NCBI GenBank assembly: GCA_963281255.1
Contig: OY725497.1
Coordinates: forward strand, 1,674,001-1,738,000
DNA length: 64,000 nucleotides
From: Aphrocallistes beatrix
Taxonomy: Eukaryota; Porifera; Hexactinellida; Sceptrulophora; Aphrocallistidae
Direction: 5' to 3'
In this document: piece after piece, positions 53,420 to 64,000 of the stretch
Numbering within the stretch: position 1 is the stretch's first letter
Layout: each line of letters begins with the position of its first letter
Notes under the pieces: generated by a model
The model's database searches: none
What the model saw: the letters and a program-made list of their open reading frames with translations, nothing else
What the model was told of the DNA's origin: nothing
Position numbers and translations under genes: made by a program

Positions 53420-54483
53420 CATAGCCTACTCTAATAAAGCCTCACAGTAGACTGAAAATTATGGACTAGGGATGAAGTAGTAGCCGAATGGATTAATACA
53501 CGATTAGCCTAAAATCGTTAACCATGCAGAATAGTCATTAAGAATGTATTCCCAGCATATATAAACATGGCATTAAAGTACATATATCCGTTGGAAAAAT
53601 TTCGATTAGTCATCATATCATTGCGCAACAGGTCATTCTAAGGACAATTTTAGCGATTTTCTAAGCTGTTCTAACCCTATTTCTAAATGGTATTATGGTG
53701 TGATTTATGTGTTGAACCAAGATTAGTACGAGTTGATTTGAAAAATTTAGAATCTTTCAATGGAACGTTGCTACATTCCTGCGTTGCTATGGTAAAGCAT
53801 TTTGGTCAGTTTTGCCCATTTCGTGCAAACTGTAATAACTATATCTTCAAATTTGATCGTGTTTGATAGGCAATGGACTACATACTATTATGTGATAATA
53901 CAATCTGAACTTCTAAATTCAACAGATTTTGAGTTATGTGTGATTTTAAGAATGTGACCAAACACTAAATTGTCGCATAACTCTATGGTCTGTGAATTTA
54001 GAAATTTAAATTGTATTATTACCTAATAGGAAGTAGCCAATTGCCTATCAAATACGATCAAATTTGAAGACCTAGTTCTTACAGTTTGCACGAAATGACC
54101 AAAACTGACCAAAATGCTTTACTATAGCAACGCAGGAATGTAGCAACGTTCCATTGAAAAATTCTAAATTTTTAAATTCAACTCGTACTAATCTTGGTTC
54201 TACACAAAATCACACCTTAATACCATTTAGAAATAGGGTTAGAACAGCTTAGAAAATCGCTAAAATTGTCCTTAGAATGACCTGTTGCGCAATGATATGA
54301 TGACTAATCGAAATTTTTTCCAACGGATATATGTACTTTGATGCCATGTTTATATATGCTGGTAATACATTTTTAATGCATATCCTACATGGTTAACGAT
54401 TTTAGGCTAATCGTGTATTAATCCATTCGGCTATTACCACATCCTTGGTTATTTTACTGTGAGGCATTATTAGAGTAGGCTAT
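53420..54483. mobile_element. P-type foldback MITE, complete, 1064 bp
   Basis: Almost the whole element is one inverted repeat (arms about 525 bp; centre near 53960). Ends are CATAGCCTACTCTAATAAAG and its inverse ending GGCTAT. The 8-bp duplication GTTGAGGG lies at 53412-53419 and 54484-54491. The outer about 70 bp (GCCTCACAGTAGA, GGACTAGGGATG, AGCCGAA) match the ends of the P-like transposon at 30980. Confidence 0.93.
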
Positions 54484-54491
54484 GTTGAGGG

Positions 54492-54728
54492 TTTAGTGTC
54501 AAGCTATATTTAATGAAGACCTTTGAATTGCTTGTTAGATGCTATTTTTCTAACCAAGGATTGAAGGATACTGCTATACTAAAGTATTCTCTAAAGTGAA
54601 GATGCCTGTGGTTTATCAATTTCCGAAAAATTGCGAATGAAAACGATTTAGAATTAAAGCATGGGAAGTATTACTTTTAGACTTAATATTTTGATTTCTT
54701 TATGGGAAATGTACTTTTAATTTTAACA
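54492..54728. other. Spacer
   Basis: No feature recognised. Confidence 0.3.
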
Positions 54729-54915
54729 AGTGCGCTTCGCTTGCTTGCGCTGAGCGGCTGGCGGACACTTTGTGTCCGCCAGAGGTGACCTTTGGGCGCC
54801 TGGGCCCACTTTGATTAATTATGGGGTAAAAAACATCTCTAAATACGTCTGTCTTACTTTTATAATCGATGGCACTCGAAAGTTCACAAAATTTGTCGAT
54901 TTTTCAATTATTGAT
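54729..54915 (-). mobile_element. Heli1 3' part, reverse, truncated
   Basis: CAAGTGCGCTTCGCTTGC and the GGCGGACAC...GTGTCCGCC hairpin, up to the TTTTTCAATTATTGAT block. Confidence 0.78.
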
Positions 54916-54989
54916 CTATCCTTCCCCTATCCCCCATTAGGGGATATCCCCTCGTTGAAAATTACTACTCGACACTATAAAATGTTTTT

Positions 54990-55762
54990 AACATAAAATT
55001 TTCCCATTGAACTGAGCTGTGATGGGTTGATACCAAAAAATTGGATTTTTTGATGGAATGTTGCTATGGAAACGCGTTTTGGTCAGTAGGGGTCTCTTGA
55101 AAGCCACAATAACTAAGGCATTCAAATTTGATCGTATTCGATAGTCAATATACTACTTCCTATTAAGCTATGTATAATTTCTGCATCTAAATTCAATAGT
55201 ATAGTTATTCGACAAATTACTATATTTGATTAATGTGATAAATTGATTATTAACTTGTAAACCATTGAAATTGGATGTATAAATTATATAATCACTTAAT
55301 AGGAAGTATTATATTGGCTATTGAATACGTTCAAACTAGAATGCATAGTTATCGCGGTTTTCAAGAAATAACTCCAAATGTCCAAATTTCGTTTCCATAA
55401 TAACGGTTGAATTTCGCTAAACTCAATTTTTAAAAACAAATTTTTCGAATCATCCCATCACAGCTCAGATTATACTAAATATTAAAAGCACTTAAATGCC
55501 CTTAAACAGACACTGAAAATCACTAATTTCGTCACAAATATAGCCCATTGCGCATTTATTTGATGATTAATCAAATTTTGTCAACCGATTTGGCTAATTT
55601 TACACCATATTTATATATGCTAGTAATATAGTCTAAAGCTCTATTCTGCTTGGTTAGTGCTTTAAGGCAGCTCATGTATTAGCTTGACTATCTTCTAACG
55701 TATCCCTAGTCCAAAGTCCACACGTTACTGGTGAGGTATTTTGTATTATTTTGGTAGGCCAT
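54990..55762. mobile_element. P-type foldback MITE, left end lost
   Basis: Arms around a centre near 55240 (ACTACTTCCTATTAAGC with its inverse, GATCGTATTCGATAGTCAAT with its inverse). The right end GTAGGCCAT at 55762 is followed by G. Core GGAATGTTGCTATGGAAACG as in relatives. Confidence 0.8.
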
Positions 55763-55862
55763 GAAATAACCCTATATAGTACAAGTATAATTGTCAGTAC
55801 TTAATGCTATTTAATGTACCGACAAAATATTATAAACAATTAATTATACTTTGTTTACCAAC

Positions 55863-56245
55863 AAGCTCGCTTTGCTTGCATGCAATGCGGGGCTGGCGGA
55901 TACTTTGTGTCCGCCAGAGGCGCCCTATGGGCGCCTGGGCTCACACTGATTAATTATAAAGTGGATGACATCTCTAAATGCGATGGTCTGAATGTTATAA
56001 TCGATATCACTCGAAAATCACAATTTTTTTCAATTTTCTGTTGAGTAATGTGACGTCATAACAGAGTGATGAGTCATCATTTTTTAATGATAGTTGCATC
56101 ATATTTGAGATGTATTAATATACACGTTCTATCAAAATGTCACCCTTCTATCACTTAAAATGGCTGAGTTATGGTCGAAAAACTGAAATTTCAAATTATA
56201 CGGTGACAATGACGTCATAATTCCATGATGAGATAACATTTTCCA
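55863..56245 (-). mobile_element. Heli1 3' two-thirds, reverse
   Basis: CAAGCTCGCTTTGCTTGC, hairpin GGCGGATAC...TGTCCGCC, TGACGTCA and TGATGAGTCATCA, to ATTCCATGATGAGATAAC. Confidence 0.82.
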
Positions 56246-57159
56246 TGTTTTCGACAGTCACCTAAACCATCTATATAATTCGAATGTAGCAATCACAATA
56301 ATTGTTCTAACAGTGACCCTATATGCAAATTGAAAGCTGATCCCCTGAGTTGCATAATGGACAAATCGAAAATATTCTATTTCTAACAAATTTTATGGTA
56401 CACCCATACTTTTTAAATTTAAATGTTATGCAATTTTATCTATGCTATTTATATATTTAGTCCTATTGTATTAATTTTCATTTCCCCTTAGGAACCCAGT
56501 GTTTGTTCTCATTATCAGTATAATTTTTGTTGGATGTGTATTTATTTTACATGTATACGGAAAGTTTGTTCGCCATTAGAGTTGTACATATTCCTATTCC
56601 AACTCATCTCTTTATCTTCGATATCTATCAAACATCTCACAAGAGTTTGCAATGAAAATTTCTTTATAGATGCTGAGTTATCGTATTTATTTGTATGTCG
56701 TTTCCTTTCCAATGGATACTTCTATTTTAGAATTTTACATTTTTTAGATTTGTTGTTCACTAAATTAAAATCAACAGATTTAATCCATTATATTTATATA
56801 AAACTCTCAATTAATATATACTATATGTTTTGAATATAATTAAGTTGTATCAGTTACTAAGATTATGTCTAGATCAGAATATTAATCATTATTTAATGAA
56901 GATGCTGCTTTTTAAAATTCAGATTACTTGTAATTTCAGAAAGCTGAAATGTACCCCTAGGAAATGTTTAAATGTATATAATATATTTCCATGTTTATTG
57001 TATCGTGAAATAACCATTTGAAGGAAGGATGCAATCCCAACCGTAGGTATAATAAACCGCAGGCAATATCCTACTATTTGATATAAGGCAAGTAATCAGA
57101 ATGAAAAATATGATTAAGGCTGCAGTCGAAGGTGATTTAATTTTGCATGGAAAACATAA
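56246..57159. other. Unique-looking spacer, about 900 bp
   Basis: Frames at 56534-56833 (99 codons) and 56830-57021 (63 codons) are hydrophobic and AT-driven, with no recognised domain. No splice-bounded exon seen. Confidence 0.35.
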
Positions 57160-57341
57160 ATCATTATCCATCGAGAATAGAGCTTACCATTATATCACTC
57201 AGAAATGGAATTTTTAAATGAATTTTGTTACATTCTACCGTGACCATAGACAAGTATTTTAGTCAATTGAGGCGATATCTTGAAAGTCCTACTAATTAGC
57301 CTTTCATTTGATCTTATTAGGACACTCAACTACTTCCTATA
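57160..57341 (+). mobile_element. P-type MITE fragment
   Basis: GAGAATAGAGCTTACC, TTGTTACATTCTACCGTGACC and ACTACTTCCTAT follow P-type MITE order. Heli1 follows at the ACTTCCTATA site. Confidence 0.55.
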
Positions 57342-57371
57342 TCCTTACTATTAAAACTCGATTAATGTATA

Positions 57372-57438
<67 letters not shown>

Positions 57439-57902
57439 GTAACGAATTGATTGAAGAAACTGCCGGGCGCAGAAAGCTGATTTTTGGCATGTGGGAGTAT
57501 TTTGGCTATAGCTCCAGTAAGTTCTGAGTTTAGAGCAAAATGTTGACTCATCATGGAATTATGACGTCATTGTCACATTTTTAAAAGTTAAGCGACACAG
57601 TTATTCGAGCATAACTCAGCCCTTATATGAGATAGAAGACTGAAATTTTAATAGAATCTGTATACTAACATGCCTCACATATGATGCAACTATCATCAAA
57701 AAATGATGACTCATCACTTTGTTATGACGTCATCATTACTCATCAAAAATTTTAAAATTGACAAATTTGGTGAAGATGGACATATTTAGAGATGATATCT
57801 CCCTTATAATTAACCAATGTCACCCCCAGGCGACCGAAGGGAGCCTCCGGCGGACACAAAGTGTCCGCCAGCCGCGCAGCGCAAGCAAGCAAAGCGCGCT
57901 TG
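57342..57902 (+). mobile_element. Heli1 element, complete, with 60-bp TA tract
   Basis: 5' TCCTTACTATTAAAACTCGA; TA microsatellite at about 57377-57436; core; GGCGGACACAAAGTGTCCGCC-type hairpin; end GCGCGCTTG at 57902. Flanked by A (57341) and T (57903). Confidence 0.9.
57561..57732. promoter_or_regulatory. bZIP-site cluster in Heli1 (representative)
   Basis: Two palindromic CRE sites ATGACGTCAT (57561-57570; core 57725-57732) and a palindromic TGATGACTCATCA (57704-57716) with an AP-1/TRE core. The cluster recurs in the other long Heli1 copies. Binding is inferred from motif identity only. Confidence 0.6.
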
Positions 57903-58027
57903 TAGTATTATAATAGATTTTGAACTTTTAATTTAAAATTTGTATAGAGTGAATAGTGGAATTTCCCCCATAAAATTCACAATTCTGAACTTAAGAATTG
58001 GACAACTACAAGATACCAAAATACATA

Positions 58028-58212
58028 CAGTCAGGGTCGCTTATTGTGAACTACCAGGCGACCAAAAAATCGGTTTATAATAGAGATACTTCATATTAAG
58101 CGAACTTGATTCAATATAAATCCTATCTAAAAAACGAAATTGGGACCAGGAGGTCAGTTCATAATAAACGAATGTTCATATTAAGCGGGTTCAAAATAAG
58201 CGACCCTGACTG
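58028..58212. mobile_element. pogo-like MITE, 185 bp
   Basis: TA flanks 58026-58027 and 58213-58214; ends CAGTCAGGGTCGCTTATTGT and the inverse CAAAATAAGCGACCCTGACTG. Confidence 0.93.
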
Positions 58213-58533
58213 TACTTAAATATTTCTATAACTAAAAGAGGCGGTATTAAGAAAACATATCTATACTAAAGCAAATAGTGTTTGGGATTTTGACAAAAAC
58301 TGAGACAAAGAATGAGATAACATTTCAGAAAAGATGCTGGTTAATCACATGTTTTGTATATTGTTGATACAATTCGAAAGTATTTGTTAAGTAGATACTA
58401 TTTAAAATACTTTATTAATTTTGAAGGGAATATTTGGATCATATTATAATATTTTCGAGATGTATTGCCATTTTGCTCAAATACATTTTAACTATAAGCT
58501 TAATAAGTAACCTTTCCAATTATAATTAATTAA
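58213..58533. other. Spacer
   Basis: No feature recognised. Confidence 0.35.
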
Positions 58534-58588
58534 TCCTTACTATTAAAACTCGATTAATGTTTATTTGTTTGTGTATTTATATATATAT
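58534..58588 (+). mobile_element. Heli1 5' end, stopping at its TA tract
   Basis: TCCTTACTATTAAAACTCGA, then TATTTGTTTG and TATATATATA, where a reverse Heli1 3' end begins. Confidence 0.75.
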
Positions 58589-58903
58589 AAGCGCGCTTCG
58601 CTTGCTTGCACTGCGCAGCTTGCGGACACTTTTTGTCCGCCTGAGGCACCCTTGGGTGCATGGGAACACAATGAGTAATTATAAGGGAGATAACATCCCC
58701 AAATATGTGTGTTTTACTGTTATAATCGATATCACTCGAAAATCATCAAATTTGGCTTTTTTAAAATTTGATGCGTTACGATGATGTCATAACAGAGTGA
58801 TGAGTCATCATTTTTTGATGATAGTTGTATCATATTTGAGATTTATTAATATACACATTCTGTCAAAATTTCAGCCTTCAATCACTTTAAATGCTGAGTT
58901 ACA
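58589..58903 (-). mobile_element. Heli1 3' part, reverse
   Basis: AAGCGCGCTTCGCTTGCTTG (one terminal C missing), hairpin, and TGATGAGTCATCA (about 58799), to the TTCAATCACTTTAAATGC block. Confidence 0.8.
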
Positions 58904-58967
58904 CAGCCTACGTAACTATAGCCTTTTCACGCGGTATTTAAAGTCTTATGTGCAAATACAAACTGTA

Positions 58968-59730
58968 CAGGGTGGCTTGTAAGTTCTGTCCCAAGCTTTA
59001 TTGGGTATAAAATTTCTTAAACTCGAACAATCTTAGTTATTATGGTCTTTAGAGATTGTAATTCGAATATTCTCAATGATTTTATAAGATTTTTCGATTC
59101 TATGAAATATGTTTTGTATGGTGAGTTTTGAGAAAAAAAATGTGTCCTGGCACGCAGCGAAAATCGAGAATCCAGGCCACTGCTTCTGTAAAAAATGTCT
59201 CTAAAATCGATGCTCCATGACGATTTAGCACCAGATACCTCTCATTCACCATTGAAATATTTCACAAATCCATTGCATTCATTATCAGAAACGAGATAAA
59301 GTTATTATTTCACGACTTCAAAGTAGGTACATTTTGCAAAATCACCCAAATGGCACTTTTTTTCACATCACCAAAAAATCTGATCCAAAAGGTTCTCAAT
59401 ATATACTGATCTAAACATTCTATATTTCTACAAATTTATAGTGTTCGAGGAAAATGTGTGAGCTAATTTTTCCTAGGATTTGAAGACTGGAAAGATAACT
59501 TGAAAAGCAGTGGGCCCTGATTCACTATTTTCGCTGTGTGCCAGGACACATTTTTTTTTCTCAAAACTCACCATACAGAACATATTTCTAAGTCATAGAA
59601 TCGAAAAATCTTTTAAAATCATTGAAAATATTCGAATTACAATATCTAAAGACCATAATAACTAAGATTGTTTGAGATTAAGAAATTTTATACCTAATAA
59701 AGCTTGGGACAGAACTTACAAGCCACCCTG
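58968..59730. mobile_element. TA-flanked foldback MITE, 763 bp
   Basis: TA flanks 58966-58967 and 59731-59732; ends CAGGGTGGCTTGTAAGTTCT and its inverse. Inverted arms of about 200 bp (CCCAAGCTTTATTGGGTATA, GAGTTTTGAGAAAAAAAATG). Tc/mariner-type by target. Confidence 0.9.
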
Positions 59731-59732
59731 TA

Positions 59733-60755
59733 TAGCATTCTATATTTTGCTGAAATTTAATGGAGTTTAATGAATAGTAATACGAAAGGTGGAAAATTGT
59801 GATAGTTCTCTTTCTTAATACAAGCTAACATGTATACGAATAGTCCTCCATATTAATCATGACCCAATCTCCCGTGGTTAGTTGGATGTTTTCTTGCCTT
59901 TATCATACTTCTTCTTAGCCCCGATCTGGTGCACTCCTGGTTTTCTCGTGGAATTTCACTCAATTCTTGCCTCTTCTTCACCATTGTTTCGAGATACTGA
60001 CTGGCTGACCCTGTAGCTTTTGTTGGAGTATTACCAGTGCTAATGAACATATTGATTAGTGATCTCGGCTGACGGCCAAACGGCAACATGGGATTGATGC
60101 ACTGGGAGGTGCTAGAAACGTGAAATTTGGCACACAGGTTTTCTATTGTGTGGGTTTCTCCCACTTAAATAAAATGCATAATTTATTTCAACCAGTCCTT
60201 GTTCTTTTTTCAAAATCTCAATAAATTTACAAATTGAGATATTTTTATAATACATGAGATGATTAAAAGGATCGGTGCTAATCTTCTACAGCATTTGATG
60301 TTCTTAGAATACCCTGATGCATTACGTGGCAGTTATTTCTAATATAAATATACCGGGAAGCACTTTCGAACTTATAATATATGGCTCTCATCATAAGTTG
60401 ATTCAAAATGTCTTGTCAAATCATATGCTTCTGCGGGTAGTTGCATGAATATATTGATAAACAATTCATGTATGTCTGTCGGTGTAGCAAAGGCGAGTAG
60501 TACGCTGACATTTATTTTTTTTCAAATGAGGAATCTAGTTTATATCGTGACTGTAGGCCAAATTCGTCCATCTTGCGCCAAATATTTTAGAACAGATGAA
60601 AAAATATCCTTTGATTGTTTTCTGAGGAAAGTATTCCCCAAAGGCATTGATAGAAACCATTTCTAAATAAAAAATGTGTAATGGGCAAGCTGTTGGGCAT
60701 AAATTATTAATTTTTCCCAACATAATTTAATATATATGTTGCAATGTATGGCCAT
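59733..60755. other. Spacer with unassigned frames
   Basis: A minus-strand 103-codon frame (60164-59853) is basic at its C-terminus (ASQYLETMVKKRQELSEIPR). No family recognised and no splice evidence. Other frames are short. Confidence 0.35.
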
Positions 60756-60845
60756 TCCTGTTGTGCACGCGTGCGCACTGGTGTACACCCGTGCACACCA
60801 ACTCACTCATGTGCACCCGTGCACACTGGTGTATGACCGTGCCAG
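60756..60845. repeat. GTGCACACC-type degenerate tandem repeat
   Basis: Alternating GTGCAC, ACTGGTGTACACC and CGTGCACACC units, GC-rich against the local background. Confidence 0.75.
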
Positions 60846-61326
60846 TATTTATCTAGGTCATGTGGTTAGATTATATCCTAATTACTTGTATGTTTAAAGT
60901 TCTATTATTAGTAGCACGATACTTATTAACTTATACAACGCACTTCGCTTGCTTAAAAACAAGAAAGCATTACTTTTTAATATATAAAATACAGCCCCGA
61001 AATCACATCGACTATTAATAAGATTAAGATATATTTTATTAGTCGAAGAAATTTTGACAACTAGATCCAAATCTATGGTTTGGAATCATTTTGAAAGAAT
61101 GACGAAAAGGCCAAATGTTTGTTGTGGTTGTTGTGGTGGCAGCACAATTGGTCTCAGAAAATTTTAAATTACGATTAAGTTTAAGTGACTATTTCCATAA
61201 GTGTTTCTAAAAGGTCACTTCAAAATGAGATAGAGACAGCTGTATACTACAGTAGCAGACATTTATCAGTTGACTATGAAAATGATCTATTCATTAATAG
61301 CATCAAGATTAATTATTTAGTAGTAG
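60846..61326. other. Spacer with a tiny Heli1 trace
   Basis: CAACGCACTTCGCTTGCTTA at 60937 looks like the last bases of a Heli1 3' end. A GTTGTGGTTGTTGTGGTGG run lies at about 61119. Nothing else. Confidence 0.4.
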
Positions 61327-61330
61327 TTAA

Positions 61331-62546
61331 GGGTGGTGTTTCCTTCCAGAACTAACTTTAAAAGTTTTCATTATTTTCTCCTGAATTTTTTTGTGGAAAC
61401 TATTCTCGATGAGTTATCTGCAAAAATACACTTTTCGGAAGCTTAAGAAGCAAGAAAAATTTTTTTTTTTCTCAAATCACCTAATTTATAGAGATTCAAG
61501 GAAACGTCAATGGCTTATGTCTCTTTTACTCAATTATTCTTGCACGAAATGGTTGAATAAAGAAAATAATTGGAATAGAATTTTCAATTTTAACCCAAAT
61601 AAATTTTTCTTTCAAATTTCGTTGTTTCAATATTTAGAATCAGATTTTCGTAAGGAAAAATATTTTAAATTTTTTCTAAAGTAGAATATCGAAAATCTGT
61701 CTCTATCATTTTGTTCTACGTGACGAGATCTTTCCAAAACCGTCGAGCTTTTTACTCTACGACTTTTGTAACTAGAGATTCAACCCGTTGTAAAATTGAT
61801 TTTTTTGAGAGCTAAAAACAGGCTACAAAACAATTTTCTTCGGAAAGGCTTGATTTCCATTAGTTTTTACTGTGTCCTAGTATTAAATAACATCTAAACA
61901 TCCTAAATCAACAACTTATACTAGTACTTAACTTCAAAATATGGCATATCAAATATTTTCACATCATGACACCTTCAAAAGTGTGAAAAAGTTGTCAGTT
62001 ATGACTGGGGACCCAAAAATGACCTTGTCCGATAGTATCCGCCGAAATCCTACATCTGTAACTTTATTTGACTATGCAAGGTCGTTATTTTAATACTGAA
62101 TTCGTGCTCAGCACTAGATTTCCAGCAATTTGATAAATATATTGACCATATTGCGAGAATATTTTGGTTGCCTTTTCCTAGCAACGGTCAGGAATGTGAA
62201 AAAAATCCTGGCCGTTGCTAGACACGGCCAAACAAAAATGTTTCCAAATATGGTCAATATATATCTCAAATTGCTGGAAATCTAGTGCTGAGCATGAATT
62301 CAGCATTAAAAAGATGATCTGGCACTGTTAGAAGAAGTTATAGCTGTGGGACATTTCGCATTTAAAATGTGTCGTTTTTAGAGCGACACCAGGTGATACA
62401 AGTGGCTCAAAGTGGCGAAATATTGGGGTTGGAGTTATAAAAATCGGAATTATTGTTTAGAACCCCTATAAGGATCTAAAAATAATAAAAAAGCAATTTG
62501 GGCACATTTTTAGAAAAAAACAAGTGTTCCATGGGAAACACCAACC
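61331..62546 (+). mobile_element. TT2 MITE, complete reference copy, 1216 bp
   Basis: TTAA flanks 61327-61330 and 62547-62550; ends GGGTGGTGTTTCCTTCC and GGGAAACACCAACC. It holds a strong internal hairpin around 62190 (CTAGCAACGG...CCGTTGCTAG) nested in a larger palindrome (ATTTCCAGCAATTTGATA with its inverse). The internal TTAA before CTTCAAAATATGG (about 61930) corresponds to the array unit boundary at 27641. Noncoding. Confidence 0.93.
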
Positions 62547-62550
62547 TTAA

Positions 62551-62910
62551 TGAACTATTTTGTGTTACTCAAATTTCATACTAAACCGGTAAAATTGGGA
62601 TAGATCTCAGGGAAATTACTGCAATCGCAGCGTCTGCATTATTTCGTACTAATACCCGACCATTTCCCGATATCTGGGTACTGTGTCAGAAGAGAACTGA
62701 GAACTGGATCTTAGAATCTGAGGAATCATCGAAAGCTACTGCTAACCAACTGTTTTCAATTATTTGCCAAATTTCACATTTGCATTTTCCTGGGCCACCA
62801 CTATGAAGGATTCAGGTGGATCAGCATGTTGTGAAACAAGGAAACAATTGTTATAATGTATTATGCGTGGTTAGTAGGGTAAAACGATGTACCATGCAAT
62901 ATATTATATA
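62551..62910. other. Spacer
   Basis: No feature recognised. Confidence 0.35.
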
Positions 62911-63157
62911 CAAGCGCGCTTCGCTTGCGCAGCACAGCTGGCGGACACTTTTGTGTCCGCCAGAGGCGCCCTTGAGATAGATGCCTAGGTTCACATTGAT
63001 TAATTATAAGGTGGATAACATCTCTAGATACGTATGCCTTATTGTTATATTCGATATCACTCGAAAAATCGCCAAATTGGTCAATTTTAGATGAGTAATG
63101 ATGACGTTATGAAAAGGTGAGGAGTCATCATTTTTTGATGAGAGTGGTATCATATAT
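62911..63157 (-). mobile_element. Heli1 3' part, reverse, truncated
   Basis: CAAGCGCGCTTCGCTTGC, hairpin GGCGGACAC...GTGTCCGCC, to the TTTTTTGATGAGAGTGGTAT block, where a second Heli1 starts. Confidence 0.82.
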
Positions 63158-63160
63158 AAA

Positions 63161-63715
63161 CATGTACGTTTCGCTTGCTTGCGTTGCGCGACTGGCGGAC
63201 ACTGTGCCAGCCTGAGGCGCCCTTTGGGCGCCTGGGATCACAAATATGAATTATAAGGGATATGATATCTCGAAATACGTCTGTTATAATCGATATCCTA
63301 ATGTTATAATCGATAATGCTTGAAAAATCACAAAATTTGTCAATTTCTTAATTTTTGATGCATAATGATGACGTGATAATCGAGTGATGAGTCATCATTT
63401 TTGATGATAGTTGCATTATATGTGAAGTATATTAATATACACATTCTATTAAAAATTCAGCCTTCTATATCACCTAAAATGGCTGAGCTATAGTCGAAGA
63501 ACTGAAATTTCTAATTATGAAATAATTCCATGATGAGCCGACATTTTCGCTTGAGGTCAGAACATAGTGGAGTTATAGCTAAAAGCCTTCACATGCCAAA
63601 AATCAGCTTTCTTTGCCTGGCAGTTTCTTCAATCAATTCGTAACAGATATATATATATATATATATACATACACAAACAAACAAACAAACATTAATCGAG
63701 TTTTAATAGTAAGGA
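63161..63715 (-). mobile_element. Heli1 element, reverse, complete but degenerate 3' end
   Basis: CATGTACGTTTCGCTTGC aligns with the usual CAAGCGCGCTTCGC end. Core, TA tract, CAAA repeats and ...TTTTAATAGTAAGGA at 63715, flanked by A and T. Confidence 0.83.
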
Positions 63716-64000
63716 TATACGTAAAAGAGATATATGATTAATTGGCTGACTCTCTTGGTGGTACAGCCATATCCTCTAATTTATTGCTAGGTGCTTTGGA
63801 TCATAAAAGTTTGTGTGTTTAGAAATAAGATAAAAGTCAAACGAATAAAAACTCTAATTTAATTACATTATATGACTTTACCTTAACAATTGTTCTTCTT
63901 ATTAATGATTACTGGTATATAAACCTTAAGAAATAATAATATATTAGTATTTTGAATTAATTACTGACTTTAGTAAGATATAGATATTCTAATCAGGAGT
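63716..64000. other. Spacer to window end
   Basis: No feature recognised. Confidence 0.3.

Noticed and set aside
59853..60164. 103-codon minus-strand frame as a host gene
   Set aside because: No recognised domain, start context or splice signal. Left as unassigned.

Overview
This is a eukaryotic, AT-rich, transposon-saturated stretch of an invertebrate genome assembly. There are no operons and no ribosome binding sites. There is one 200-N assembly gap, one host-like spliced exon, and a dense mosaic of DNA-transposon remnants. The mix (P-element/THAP, hAT, mariner/Tc1, pogo-like, Mutator, integrase and Helitron-like elements, an L2-like LINE, tRNA-derived SINEs) fits an arthropod or similar protostome. 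A copepod is my best guess, at low confidence, because nothing in the window identifies the species.

Layout. 1-3.8 kb: TTAA-flanked MITEs, Helitron-like copies, a hAT transposase fragment and P-type MITE pieces. 4-6.1 kb: a minisatellite, a G-rich foldback and a palindromic repeat. 6.5-9.7 kb: an integrase relic, a Tc-type MITE and two direct repeats around a coiled-coil ORF. 9.8-14.2 kb and 19.7-30.9 kb: nested TTAA-flanked elements of three families (called TT1, TT2 and TT3 here), up to five levels deep. 14.8-19.4 kb: SINE-like and pogo-like elements and relics of Mutator-like and hAT transposases. 30.9-34.9 kb: a P-element-like transposon with a THAP exon, inserted in a Tc-type MITE and itself broken by two MITEs. 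35-41 kb: a widely spaced inverted repeat, a FLYWCH relic, a G-rich hAT MITE and a pogo-like MITE built of repeated termini. 41.5-42.6 kb: the gap, a mariner relic and a Sec61-beta-like exon. 43.8-48 kb and 52-64 kb: many copies of a short Helitron-like family (Heli1) mixed with P-type and pogo-like MITEs. 48-52 kb: piggyBac-like, Tc1-like and LINE relics plus a SINE.

How the pieces relate. The repeats act as each other's landing sites, so uninterrupted copies serve as empty sites for interrupted ones. This gives direct evidence for three mechanisms. Heli1 inserts between A and T with no target duplication. TT1, TT2, TT3 and TT4 duplicate TTAA. The P-type elements duplicate 8 bp beginning with G. 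The P-element carries the same ends as the P-type foldback MITEs, so it is a credible source of the transposase that moved them. No intact transposase remains in the window. The only plausible host gene sequence is the Sec61-beta-like exon, with the FLYWCH segment a distant second.
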